Assembly (NCBI GenBank): GCA_964431365.1
Contig: CAYSJJ010000003.1
Span: 40,898 to 104,897, forward strand
DNA length: 64,000 bases
Direction of reading: 5' to 3'
From: Geomobilibacter sp964431365
GTDB lineage: Bacteria; Desulfobacterota; Desulfuromonadia; Geobacterales; DSM-12255
Positions within the stretch are counted from its first letter, which is position 1, and the number at the start of each line of letters is the position of its first letter. The translations under genes were made by a program, and so were the position numbers. Below are positions 42,392 through 50,399 of this stretch, piece by piece. The notes under the pieces are model-generated. The model was not told the origin of the DNA and searched no databases. It saw only the letters and a list, made by a program, of their open reading frames with translations.

Positions 42392-43711
42392 TTACAGTTT
42401 CACATCCAGCTCATTCTGGACCAACTGCTCACGAACCTGCTTCTTCCTGATCAGAACCAGTTCGGAACTGCGCGTCCTCATGACTGCCGGCGGCTTGCGG
42501 TGCGAGTTGTAGTTTTCCGGCGACATACTCTCGGAATAGGCCCCTGTGCCGCCGATGACGACATAGTCGCCGATTTCCGGTTCAACAATCAGCACCGGCA
42601 CGATGTTGCCGTCACCGTCCAGCCGCACCGAATCGCCGCTTTCGCAGCAGCGCCCAACAATCCCGAACGATTTCAGCCCGTCTGCCGGTGTCTGGTCATA
42701 CTCGCTGGACAAGAGCGTACCGTCCTGGCGCACGATGGCAATGGGGTGCTCGGAGCCGTACAAAAGCGGGCGCGTCAGCAGCTCCATGCCGCCGTCGACG
42801 ATCAGGAAGTTCAGCTCGTTGGTCAGCTTCTTGTCGATGATCCTGGTGATGATATGGCCCGAGTTGGCCACCACAAAGGTTCCCGGCTCGATCTCCATCT
42901 GCAGTTCGCGTCCGGTCGCCGCCTGGAACTCCGTGATTCGCTGCTTCGCATAGGCTCCCAGCGCCGCGATGTCGGCCTGCTTTTCCCCTGGCATCCTGGC
43001 GACCTTGAGCCCGCCGCCGAAGCTGACCGTGGTGGCGTCCGGGAAATAGGCCTTCACAAAACCCAGCTCACGGTCGATGTTCTCCCGCCATTTTTCCGGG
43101 TCGCCCCCTGAACCGATATGGACATGGACCTGGGTGAAGCGGAGTCCCTGCTGGTCGGCCAGGGCCTTTACCTTGGGGACGTCGTTCAGGTGGACGCCGA
43201 AGCAGGAATATTCGCTGCCGGTGTCGCGGGTCGTGCTTTCACCGCCGCCGGCGGCTCCCGGATGGACCCTCATGGAGAGGTCGATGGCGTTCTTCTTGGC
43301 AAAGTCGGCAATCAGCTGATACTGCAGCATGGAGCAGACATTGTATTTCAGGCCGGCCCGGATCATCTCCTCCAGTTCGGCGCGCTCCTCACCGGTCGGC
43401 ACCTCCTGGGTGGTCAGCATCATCCGGCTGTAGGGAATGCCGGCAGCATGAGCACGGGCCGCTTCGTCCAGCGACGAGCAATCCAGATCCAGCCCCTTGT
43501 TGGTGACGACCCGCAGGACGGTGCGATCCGAGTTGGCCTTCATGGCGTAGCGGACATGCAGGCCGTACGCATTAGGCATGCTCAGCAGCTGTTCACAGCT
43601 CCGTTCGATGTATTCCTGATCGTGCAGATAGACCGGTGTTCCCCACTGCTGGGCTATTTTCGGGATGAGCGTTGCGTCCAGTTTCGTCGGACCGAAGTGT
43701 TTCATCGTCAT
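42392..43711 (-). CDS. lysA: Diaminopimelate decarboxylase-like PLP enzyme
   Basis: 439 residues from ATG 43711 (ATG 43705 also possible). Fold-type III (alanine racemase-like) decarboxylase. PLP Lys58 is in VRYAMKANSD, the phosphate loop in HVHIGSGGD, EPGTFVVANSG, the active-site VGRCCESGD, and the C-terminal GTGAYSESMSPENYNSHRKP with the substrate-site Tyr. The CESGD and GAY motifs favour DAP decarboxylase or a near relative acting on a similar D- or meso-amino acid. The sequence is distinct from the LysA fragment before dapA. A gene of its own, terminated downstream. Confidence 0.72.
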   Translation of the reverse strand: MTMKHFGPTKLDATLIPKIAQQWGTPVYLHDQEYIERSCEQLLSMPNAYGLHVRYAMKANSDRTVLRVVTNKGLDLDCSSLDEAARAHAAGIPYSRMMLTTQEVPTGEERAELEEMIRAGLKYNVCSMLQYQLIADFAKKNAIDLSMRVHPGAAGGGESTTRDTGSEYSCFGVHLNDVPKVKALADQQGLRFTQVHVHIGSGGDPEKWRENIDRELGFVKAYFPDATTVSFGGGLKVARMPGEKQADIAALGAYAKQRITEFQAATGRELQMEIEPGTFVVANSGHIITRIIDKKLTNELNFLIVDGGMELLTRPLLYGSEHPIAIVRQDGTLLSSEYDQTPADGLKSFGIVGRCCESGDSVRLDGDGNIVPVLIVEPEIGDYVVIGGTGAYSESMSPENYNSHRKPPAVMRTRSSELVLIRKKQVREQLVQNELDVKL

Positions 43712-43989
43712 TGTTTCAACCCCATAAATGTGATGTGAATTCCTATTCTCCCATCCCCTCCGGACCATGTGGAGAGATGGACACATCTATGTAGCATTTT
43801 CGACGGTTGCGGCGCAACAACTCTTTGAAAGTATGGAGTTATGAGGGGAGTATTTGTAACTCGAAAGGGGCCAATTGGCAGCCTTGGTTGTCCGGGTAAA
43901 AAGATTTTGCTTAATCATCAGAATGTGCGATTCTGACCCGGTCGGCGGAGAGTGGAATGCACCGGCGATCACCCACATCTGGAGAGCAT

Positions 43990-45426
43990 GTGAACGCAGC
44001 GCCGCAGCTTTATCTGCTGGACGGGTCCGGCTACATCTACCGCGCCTATTATGGCGTCCGGGAGGGTGCCACCTCCGGCGGCATGCCGACCAACGCCGTG
44101 TTCGGCTTCACCCGGATGCTCCTCGGCCTCCTGCAGGAGAACCGCCCCGATTATTTCGCCGTCATTTTCGATCCCCCCCGGGAAGAGACCTTTCGCCGCG
44201 AGCTCTTTCCCGCCTACAAAGCGCATCGGGACGCCATGCCCGCGGACCTCGTGCCCCAGCTGCCGTACATCAGGAGAGTCCTGCAGGCCCTCAATATCCC
44301 GGCCCTGGAAGTTCCCGGCTTCGAGGCCGACGATGTCATCGCCACCCTGGCCCGCCGCCATGCCGCGGAAGGAGTTCAGGTCACGGTCGTCACCGGCGAC
44401 AAGGATCTGCTGCAGGTTGTTGGTGACGGAATCGATCTCCTGGATACCATGAAGGACCTGCGCTCCGGGCCCCAGGAGGTCCTCGACCGCTTCGGTGTCC
44501 CGCCGGAGCTGGTGCCGGATCTGCTCGGGCTGGCCGGCGATTCCTCGGACAATATCCCGGGTGTTCCCGGGATCGGGGAGAAGACCGCTGCCGGGCTGGT
44601 CCGGCGGTTCGGCTCCCTGGAAGGGGTCTTCAAGTGGAAAAGCCTGGTGAATGGCAGGAAGCGGCGGGAAAGTCTCTACGCCCATGCCGACCAGGCGAGG
44701 CTCTCGAAGGTCCTGGCCACCGTCCGCTATGACGTCCCTCTGGATCTCCCTCTTGCCGCACTGCGGCGCCAGACGCCGAATCTCCCGGAGCTGATCCCTT
44801 TGCTGCGTGAGCTCGAATTTGCGGCGCTGGAGGTAGCATTTACCCCGCCGCCGCCCGGCGTGGTCGAGATCTACTGCGATGGCTCGGGCAGGGACTCCGG
44901 CCCCGGCGGGTATGGGGTGATCCTGCGCTACGGGGAGTACGAAAAAGAGTTGAGCGGTTTTGAGGCGACCTCAACGTCCCAGCGGATGGAACTGACGGCG
45001 GCGATCAAGGGGCTGGAAGCGTTGCAGAACCGGAGAAGGGTGCGCGTCTTCAGCGATTCACAGTACCTGGTGCGGGGAATGAGCGAATGGCTCAAGGGGT
45101 GGATTCGCACCGGTCGCCTGGAGACCCCGGACGCCCTCAAGAATCAGGATCTCTGGCAACGACTGGCAGCGCTCTCCGCCAGCCATGAGATCAGTTGGGA
45201 ATGGGTGCGCGGTCATGACGGACATCCCTTCAATGAGCGCTGCGACAGGCTGGCAAAACGGGCGGCAGAGACGGGGATGCGCGCGCTGCAACAGGCAGGG
45301 GAGTGTAAAGAGGCGGAGAAGGTCATTCCTCCGTTGCCGGTCGTCCCTACCACGCCGGCGCCGGTTCGACTCTGGGAGGAGACGGCTTACGAGGCCGATG
45401 GTGACGGTCAGTTGCTGCTCTATTGA
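43990..45426 (+). CDS. 5'-3' exonuclease (FEN-like) fused to RNase HI
   Basis: 478 residues from GTG 43990 (GGAGAGC upstream; ATG 43957 is an alternative). Residues 5-285 form the 5' nuclease domain found at the N-terminus of bacterial Pol I. Metal-binding acidic residues are intact: Asp11 (YLLDGSGY), Asp61 (VIFDPPREE), Glu112/Asp114/Asp115 (FEADDV), Asp137/Asp139 (TGDKD), Asp184/Asp187 (GDSSDNIPGVPGIG). Residues 292-430 are a complete RNase HI with Asp297, Glu334, Asp356, Asp419 and the GHDGHP histidine loop. The tail ends QLLLY, similar to beta-clamp-binding peptides. It should cut RNA-DNA flaps and RNA in hybrids, so removing primers or R-loops. Pol I itself is not here. Confidence 0.88.
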   Translation: MNAAPQLYLLDGSGYIYRAYYGVREGATSGGMPTNAVFGFTRMLLGLLQENRPDYFAVIFDPPREETFRRELFPAYKAHRDAMPADLVPQLPYIRRVLQALNIPALEVPGFEADDVIATLARRHAAEGVQVTVVTGDKDLLQVVGDGIDLLDTMKDLRSGPQEVLDRFGVPPELVPDLLGLAGDSSDNIPGVPGIGEKTAAGLVRRFGSLEGVFKWKSLVNGRKRRESLYAHADQARLSKVLATVRYDVPLDLPLAALRRQTPNLPELIPLLRELEFAALEVAFTPPPPGVVEIYCDGSGRDSGPGGYGVILRYGEYEKELSGFEATSTSQRMELTAAIKGLEALQNRRRVRVFSDSQYLVRGMSEWLKGWIRTGRLETPDALKNQDLWQRLAALSASHEISWEWVRGHDGHPFNERCDRLAKRAAETGMRALQQAGECKEAEKVIPPLPVVPTTPAPVRLWEETAYEADGDGQLLLY

Positions 45427-45467
45427 CTCTACCCCATGCCACCCCTCGGAAATGTCGGCGCCGGTGT

Positions 45468-45495
45468 TTGACAGGGTCGAGGAAACTGCTATGCT
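45468..45495 (+). promoter_or_regulatory. promoter for the hybrid kinase
   Basis: Perfect TTGACA at 45468-45473, 16-base spacer, TATGCT at 45490-45495, 82 bases before the start. Confidence 0.65.
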
Positions 45496-45577
45496 CAAAA
45501 ATCGCAAGCACTCTGGTCACCATCGACTCCGACTCACGGTACACTCTGACTTTTCGGCATAACATCGGATTCAATCC

Positions 45578-47674
45578 ATGGACACCAGCGATTATCAGAA
45601 GCTCCGCGAGTTGTTCGACACCTATCTGCGGTTGTATGCCTCCCGCGACGATAACCTCACGTCCTGGTTCAGCGAAAACTTTTCCGGCTTTACCGGAGGT
45701 GGTGATTTCCTGGTCAAAGACCGCGATGAATGGGTCGCGATCACCCGGCAGGACTTCGCCCAGGTACCCGATCCGATCCGCATCGAGCTCAAGGACCTGG
45801 CAATCCAGTCTCTGTCCGATACGGTCGCCGTCACGACCGGCTTCTTCATCATCCATCTCCCCATTGAAGACCATATCCTCTCCCGGGAAACCGCGCGCCT
45901 GGTACTGATCTTCCATAAGGAATCCGGCGGCTGGAAGATTGTGCACAGCGGCATTTCTATCCCCTACAGTCTGGTTCGTCAGGGGGAGGTCTACCCGCTG
46001 CAGGAGCTGACCGAACGCAACCAGTTTCTGGAAAAGCTGGTGGAAGAACGGACGACGCAGCTTTCCGAGGCAAACGAAAAGCTGCAGCGGGCAAATCAGG
46101 AACTGTCGAAGGCGCTTGCCGAGCAGAAGCTGACCGAGGAGGCTCTGCGGGAGAAGGAGGCCCACTACCGCCTGCTGACGGAAAATGCCTCCGATGTGGT
46201 CTGGAAGGTGGACCGCGATTACCTGTTCACCTATATCAGCCCGGCTGATGAGCGGCTGAGGGGATACCGGGCCGATGAGGTGCTCGGCCATCATGTTTTT
46301 GATCTGTTCGATGAAGAAGGGATCGCGACCCTCACCAAGATGACCAGAAAGCGTCACGAACTGGAACAGCAGGGGGAGCAGTCAGGCACCATGGTTTTCG
46401 AAGCACGGCACCGCTGCAAGGACGGCCGCTGGTTATGGGCGGAAATAAGCTCCACGCCTGAGCGCGACGCGGACGGCGCCATTGTCGGTTTCTACGGCAT
46501 AACCAGGGAGATAACCGATCGCAGAGAGCGCGAAAAAGAGCTGCTGCAGTTTGAAAAGCTGGAGTCTCTGGGTGTTCTCGCCGGAGGCATTGCCCATGAT
46601 TTCAACAATATCCTGACCGGCATCATGGGCAACATAACCTTTGCCCAGATGTTCCTCGACGCCGCGCACCAATCGTACAAGCCACTGGCAGAGGCCGAAA
46701 AGGCAGCAGTGCGGGCCGGAGAACTCGCCCGCCAACTCCTCACCTTTGCCCGCGGCGGCGAACCGATCAAGAAACCGGTGTATCTCCCGCAACTGCTCAA
46801 CGAAACCACCTCGTTTGTTCTGAGCGGCTCAAACGTCAAGGGGACCATCGATGCCCCCGATTCAATCCATGTGATCGAGGCGGATGAAGGACAGCTGAAC
46901 CAGGTATTCCACAACATCATCATCAACGCCGCCCAGGCGATGCCGGGGGGCGGGAACCTGACTGTTACCGCACGCAACGAAACGCTGGACAGCGGCAATG
47001 CCTTTTCCCTTCCGGCTGGCAGCTATGTCAAGATTGCCTTCGCCGACCAGGGGAGCGGCATCAGCGATGCCGACCTGAAGCGGATCTTTGACCCCTATTT
47101 TACGACCAAGTCGTCAGGGAACGGGCTCGGGCTTTCTATGGCCCACTCCATCGTGAACAGGCATGGAGGTCATATCGGTGTCAGGTCGATGCCCGCCAAC
47201 GGTACCACCTTCATCATCCACCTGCCGGCCATCGACGAGGCAGACGTGCCACAATGCGTTGCCCCTGCCACGCCGGCTGACGCTGTTCATGCGGGGGGTG
47301 CCATTCTTGTGATGGATGACGAGGAGATCATTCGGGACATTTTGACCGATGCTCTGGGCTATCTGGGGTATCGGGTGACAACCTGTGGGGATGGCGCCGA
47401 GGCGGTGGAGCGGTATCAGGCGGCCTGGGAGTCGGGAAAACCGTATGCAGCCGTCATTCTGGATCTGACCATACCGGGCGGGATGGGGGGAGCGGACGCA
47501 TCACGGCACATCCTGGCCATTGATCAGAAGGCCTGCCTGATCGTGTCGAGCGGCTATTCAAAAGATCCGGTCATGTCCGATTTCGCTACCTTCGGTTTCA
47601 GCGCTGCGCTCGCCAAGCCATACAACATAACGGAACTGGGACTGCTGCTGGGTTCGTTGCTGTCCGCACGATAG
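45578..47674 (+). CDS. Hybrid sensor histidine kinase with SnoaL-like N-terminal domain
   Basis: 698 residues, cytoplasmic. Residues 1-145 look like a SnoaL/NTF2-like domain (YLRLYASRDDNLTSWFSENF, then LVLIFHKESGGWKIVHSGIS), an uncommon kinase input. A coiled coil (150-195) leads to a PAS domain (about 195-315) with VWKVDRDYLFTYISPADERLRGY, then HisKA-like AGGIAHDFNNILTGI with His340, an ATPase domain (FHNIIINAAQAMPGG, GSGIS, GLGLSMAHSIV), and a C-terminal receiver (ILVMDDEE, phospho-acceptor Asp629 in LDLTIPGGMGG). A NtrB-like subclass. Output partner and signal unknown. Confidence 0.88.
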   Translation: MDTSDYQKLRELFDTYLRLYASRDDNLTSWFSENFSGFTGGGDFLVKDRDEWVAITRQDFAQVPDPIRIELKDLAIQSLSDTVAVTTGFFIIHLPIEDHILSRETARLVLIFHKESGGWKIVHSGISIPYSLVRQGEVYPLQELTERNQFLEKLVEERTTQLSEANEKLQRANQELSKALAEQKLTEEALREKEAHYRLLTENASDVVWKVDRDYLFTYISPADERLRGYRADEVLGHHVFDLFDEEGIATLTKMTRKRHELEQQGEQSGTMVFEARHRCKDGRWLWAEISSTPERDADGAIVGFYGITREITDRREREKELLQFEKLESLGVLAGGIAHDFNNILTGIMGNITFAQMFLDAAHQSYKPLAEAEKAAVRAGELARQLLTFARGGEPIKKPVYLPQLLNETTSFVLSGSNVKGTIDAPDSIHVIEADEGQLNQVFHNIIINAAQAMPGGGNLTVTARNETLDSGNAFSLPAGSYVKIAFADQGSGISDADLKRIFDPYFTTKSSGNGLGLSMAHSIVNRHGGHIGVRSMPANGTTFIIHLPAIDEADVPQCVAPATPADAVHAGGAILVMDDEEIIRDILTDALGYLGYRVTTCGDGAEAVERYQAAWESGKPYAAVILDLTIPGGMGGADASRHILAIDQKACLIVSSGYSKDPVMSDFATFGFSAALAKPYNITELGLLLGSLLSAR

Positions 47675-47755
47675 ACCAAGTATGACGGAGACGGGCCCCG
47701 GGAGAATTCCAGCCCGAAGTCGTCAATGATGAGAAGCTCGAGGGGTATAATGACA

Positions 47756-47784
47756 AAAGGGTTACGGCAAAGCCGTAACCCTTT
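47756..47784. terminator. bidirectional terminator between the kinase and tRNA-Arg
   Basis: 13-bp stem AAAGGGTTACGGC / GCCGTAACCCTTT with AAA loop; it serves both converging transcripts. Confidence 0.85.
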
Positions 47785-47791
47785 GATTTAG

Positions 47792-47868
47792 TGGCGCGCT
47801 TGGAGAGATTCGAACTCCCGACCTACGGATTCGTAGTCCGTTGCTCTATCCAGCTGAGCTACAAGCGC
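47792..47868 (-). tRNA. tRNA-Arg (anticodon ACG)
   Basis: On the minus strand: acceptor GCGCTTG pairing with CAAGCGC, D arm AGCTCAGCTGGATAGAGC, anticodon stem ACGGA/TCCGT with loop CTACGAA (anticodon ACG, Arg CGN), T arm GGGAGTTCGAATCTCTCC, discriminator G and encoded CCA. Length 77. Confidence 0.97.
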
Positions 47869-47890
47869 TCGTTCCTTTTCAGGAACTCGT

Positions 47891-47919
47891 TTTATATCAG
47901 ATGACACGGGCTCGCGCAA
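47891..47919 (-). promoter_or_regulatory. tRNA-Arg promoter
   Basis: On the minus strand TTGCGC (47914-47919), 17-base spacer, TATAAA (47891-47896), 22 bases before the mature tRNA. Confidence 0.6.
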
Positions 47920-48077
47920 CTTTTTTTTGGAGTCAGTTCCTCCCGGCCGAGAAAGGGGTGTCGATAACTACAAAATAATTTTAAGAAAATGGCGACAATG
48001 TCGAACAGATTCTCATTGCCGGTGATTCAGTCCGTTTCGCTTGAAATAACGTCGCGCCTACATGGGATTGAGCAATC

Positions 48078-48347
48078 ATGGATATGGAAGAATCTTTGTT
48101 CGAGAAGGTCATCGCCTACTTTGAAGGCGAGTTTGCCAGCGTGAAAAAGGAGTTGACNNNNNNNNNNGGATTCCTCGACGACTACCGGGAGAGGGTGGTG
48201 ACCAGCCAGAAGATCAGCCATGCGCTCAACCTGCTCGCCCCTTACGCCAGGAATGAATGGCGAGCCCGCAAGCTTGTGAAGGAAGGGGAGACCCTGAAGA
48301 AGGAGCTGCTCTCCGCAAAGGATATCGTTTCGAAGCCAATGCTCTGA
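48078..48347 (+). CDS. Small protein of unknown function, interrupted by an assembly gap
   Basis: Reads MDMEESLFEKVIAYFEGE at the start and later YRERVVTSQKISHALNLLAPYARNEWRARKLVKEGE, a charged helical chain of about 89 residues as assembled. Ten unknown bases (48158-48167) lie inside it, so the true length and even the frame before the gap are unsure. The downstream part is open and followed by a terminator. I do not recognise a family. Confidence 0.55.
   Translation: MDMEESLFEKVIAYFEGEFASVKKELXXXXGFLDDYRERVVTSQKISHALNLLAPYARNEWRARKLVKEGETLKKELLSAKDIVSKPML
48158..48167. other. assembly gap (10 N)
   Basis: Ten consecutive unknown bases inside the small gene at 48078. Ten Ns is commonly a placeholder of unknown length. 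Confidence 0.95.
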
Positions 48348-48372
48348 AACCATCCACTGCAGGTACCAAATA

Positions 48373-48402
48373 CAAAGAGGCCGACGTTTGTCGGCCTCTT
48401 TG
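48373..48402 (+). terminator. terminator after the gapped gene
   Basis: 13-bp stem CAAAGAGGCCGAC / GTCGGCCTCTTTG with GTTT loop, then TTTC. Confidence 0.8.
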
Positions 48403-48641
48403 TTTCAATCTCTCCGCTGCACCGTGGACTCAAGGACCTCTCAGCGAGTTCCCTACTAGGTGGAAACCTTTAAGCCGCTTCAGGCAAATCCCACGTAATG
48501 GGGCAGCACACCACGACTGGAAAAGGTTTCCTTTTTTGTAAATGTTCCGCCTGGGTTCAGCAGCCTCACGAGTACCGCAGAGAGATCTAAAGCTGGTTCC
48601 TATACTATTCCCGGGCCTGGGGGAAATCAAGGGCTTTTTCA

Positions 48642-49655
48642 TCACGCCGTGGCGAGGAATTCCTTGATCCGTGCGACTTCAACCATCATTTGGGCAAACC
48701 CTTGGAACGTAAGTGATTGTGGTCCGTCGGACAAGGCCTTCTCAGGCTCAGGGTGGACCTCGACGAGGATGCCGTGGGCGCCTGCCACCAGCGATGCCTT
48801 GGACATGGGAGCGACCAGGCTCCGTTTGCCGGTGGCATGTGAGGGGTCGACCATGATCGGGAGGTGTGAGAATTCCTTGATGAGCGGAACAATCGCCAGA
48901 TCCAGGGTGTTGCGGGTGGCGGTTTCAAAGGTACGGATCCCTCGCTCGCAGAGGATCACCTGATGATTCCCTTCGGCAAGGATGTATTCCGCGGCAGCGA
49001 GAAATTCCTCCAGGGTGGCGCTCATCCCCCTTTTGAGGAGAACCGGCTTCTTGCAGCGGCCCACTTCGCGAAGGAGGTCGAAGTTCTGCATGTTGCGGGC
49101 GCCTATCTGGAGCAGGTCGGCATGTTCGGCCACCAACCCCACGGTGTCGGGACTCATCACCTCGGTCACTATCGGGAGGCCGGTCTCCTTGCCCGCCAGC
49201 GCCAGGAGCCTCAACCCTTCTTCCCTGAGCCCCTGGAAGGTGTGGGGGCCGGTGCGGGGTTTGAACGCTCCACCCCGCAGGAGGTCAGCGCCGGCCTTCT
49301 TCACGGCCCGGGCGGTCTTCAGTATCTGGTCCTCGCTCTCCACGGCGCAGGGGCCTGCAGCAACAACCGGCCGGCGCCCCTCGCCGATTTCCACATCCTT
49401 CACCCGCACGATCGTCGGTCGGGGGTGGAAATCCCGTGAAACCAGCTTGTATGGCTTCGAGACATGGATCACTTCCTGGACCCCGGGGAGATCGCGGATG
49501 GTCGAGTCGTCCACGTACCCCTTGTTCCCCAGGACCCCTATGGCGGTCCGCTCGCTTCCCGGTATGGGGGCCGCAGTGAGTCCCAAGGCCGCTATCGCCT
49601 TGGTGACGGCCTCGATCTGCCTGGTCCCAGCCTTGTGGTGCATGACGATGAGCAT
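48642..49655 (-). CDS. aroF: 3-deoxy-7-phosphoheptulonate synthase (DAHP synthase)
   Basis: 337 residues from ATG 49655 with GGGGAGGATTC upstream. Type I-beta DAHP synthase: an N-terminal ferredoxin-like regulatory domain (about 1-75; ALGLTAAPIPGSERTAIGVLG) as in the Thermotoga enzyme, then the barrel with VVAAGPCAVESEDQ (metal Cys), GAFKPRTGPHTFQG, LLQIGARNMQNFDLL, LKRGMSATLEE, and MVDPSHATGKRSL. It makes the first intermediate of the shikimate pathway; the N-domain usually gives feedback inhibition by aromatic amino acids. Single gene with its own promoter. Confidence 0.93.
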   Translation of the reverse strand: MLIVMHHKAGTRQIEAVTKAIAALGLTAAPIPGSERTAIGVLGNKGYVDDSTIRDLPGVQEVIHVSKPYKLVSRDFHPRPTIVRVKDVEIGEGRRPVVAAGPCAVESEDQILKTARAVKKAGADLLRGGAFKPRTGPHTFQGLREEGLRLLALAGKETGLPIVTEVMSPDTVGLVAEHADLLQIGARNMQNFDLLREVGRCKKPVLLKRGMSATLEEFLAAAEYILAEGNHQVILCERGIRTFETATRNTLDLAIVPLIKEFSHLPIMVDPSHATGKRSLVAPMSKASLVAGAHGILVEVHPEPEKALSDGPQSLTFQGFAQMMVEVARIKEFLATA

Positions 49656-49687
49656 GAATCCTCCCCGCTGACGATCGATCTTGCCCA

Positions 49688-49716
49688 AACATACCAGCAC
49701 ATGGCCTGCGGGTCAA
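49688..49716 (-). promoter_or_regulatory. DAHP synthase promoter
   Basis: On the minus strand TTGACC (49711-49716), 17-base spacer, TATGTT (49688-49693), 32 bases before the start. Confidence 0.65.
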
Positions 49717-49737
49717 CCGGCGCCCCCAGAAACGATC

Positions 49738-49765
49738 TTGCAAAACCGGAGCTTTCGAGTAGAAT
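49738..49765 (+). promoter_or_regulatory. promoter for the DUF507 genes
   Basis: TTGCAA at 49738-49743, 16-base spacer, TAGAAT at 49760-49765, divergent from the DAHP synthase promoter. Confidence 0.6.
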
Positions 49766-49800
49766 GAGAACCCGCAGCGGTTCCTTACGGAGAATACATC

Positions 49801-50085
49801 GTGCACCTTAAAGATGACCAGATTGCCCGTCTCGCCGAAAAAGTTCTCGAAGACCTGGTCACCAACAGGCTGATCACGGTGAAAAAGGAGCGGGGAAAGC
49901 TCGTTCAGGCCATCAGGGAGGCCCTTGCCGCCGACCAGAAGGGTGAAGAGAGCCTTGAGCGGGACGCCGAGCGCCTCCTGGAGCAGAGTCTCGCCGCCAT
50001 GGGGGGCGGGGCCGGTATCGACCGCCACAAGATGCTCAGGATGATCAAGGAAAAGCTGGCCAAGGAGCGAAAGATCGTCCTCTGA
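49801..50085 (+). CDS. DUF507 family protein, first of a tandem pair
   Basis: 94 residues from GTG 49801. Opens with LKDDQIARLAEKVLEDLVTNRLI and ends MIKEKLAKERKIVL, an all-helical DUF507 protein. Function unknown; the family is widespread in deltaproteobacteria and Aquificae, usually as two adjacent genes. The next paralogue starts 41 bases on. Confidence 0.82.
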   Translation: MHLKDDQIARLAEKVLEDLVTNRLITVKKERGKLVQAIREALAADQKGEESLERDAERLLEQSLAAMGGGAGIDRHKMLRMIKEKLAKERKIVL

Positions 50086-50126
50086 TGCACTGAACGCTCT
50101 CCCAACCCGACTTCATAGGTATCCAT

Positions 50127-50399
50127 ATGCACATCTCCGAAGACCGTATCTCCCATCTGGCCCATCGCGTCATCGAGAAGCTGTGGCGCGACGATCTCGC
50201 CGATTTCGGCGATGAGCCTCGTGCACTCCTGCGAGTAAAGGATTCGATCGCGGCCTTCTTCGCGGTTTCCGAGGAGATCGACGAGGCCGTGCGCAAGAAG
50301 CTCGCCTCCTACTCGCAGGCCAAGGTCCCCGGAAGTCGCGAGTGGGAGATCCTGTACCGCAAATTCTATCAGGAAGAGGCTGCAAGACGGAAATGGTGA
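50127..50399 (+). CDS. DUF507 family protein, second of the pair
   Basis: 90 residues. ISEDRISHLAHRVIEKLWRDDLADF aligns with the start of the first copy, and the C-terminus is shorter and more basic (YRKFYQEEAARRKW). The following lipoprotein start overlaps its stop, so at least this gene and the lipoprotein are coupled. Helical; function unknown. Confidence 0.82.
   Translation: MHISEDRISHLAHRVIEKLWRDDLADFGDEPRALLRVKDSIAAFFAVSEEIDEAVRKKLASYSQAKVPGSREWEILYRKFYQEEAARRKW

Larger units (their letters stand above)
47675..48077. other. 403-base intergenic region around tRNA-Arg
   Basis: Holds a bidirectional terminator, the tRNA gene and its promoter. The rest, 47920-48077, is A/T-richer, with no gene I can support. 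Confidence 0.6.
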
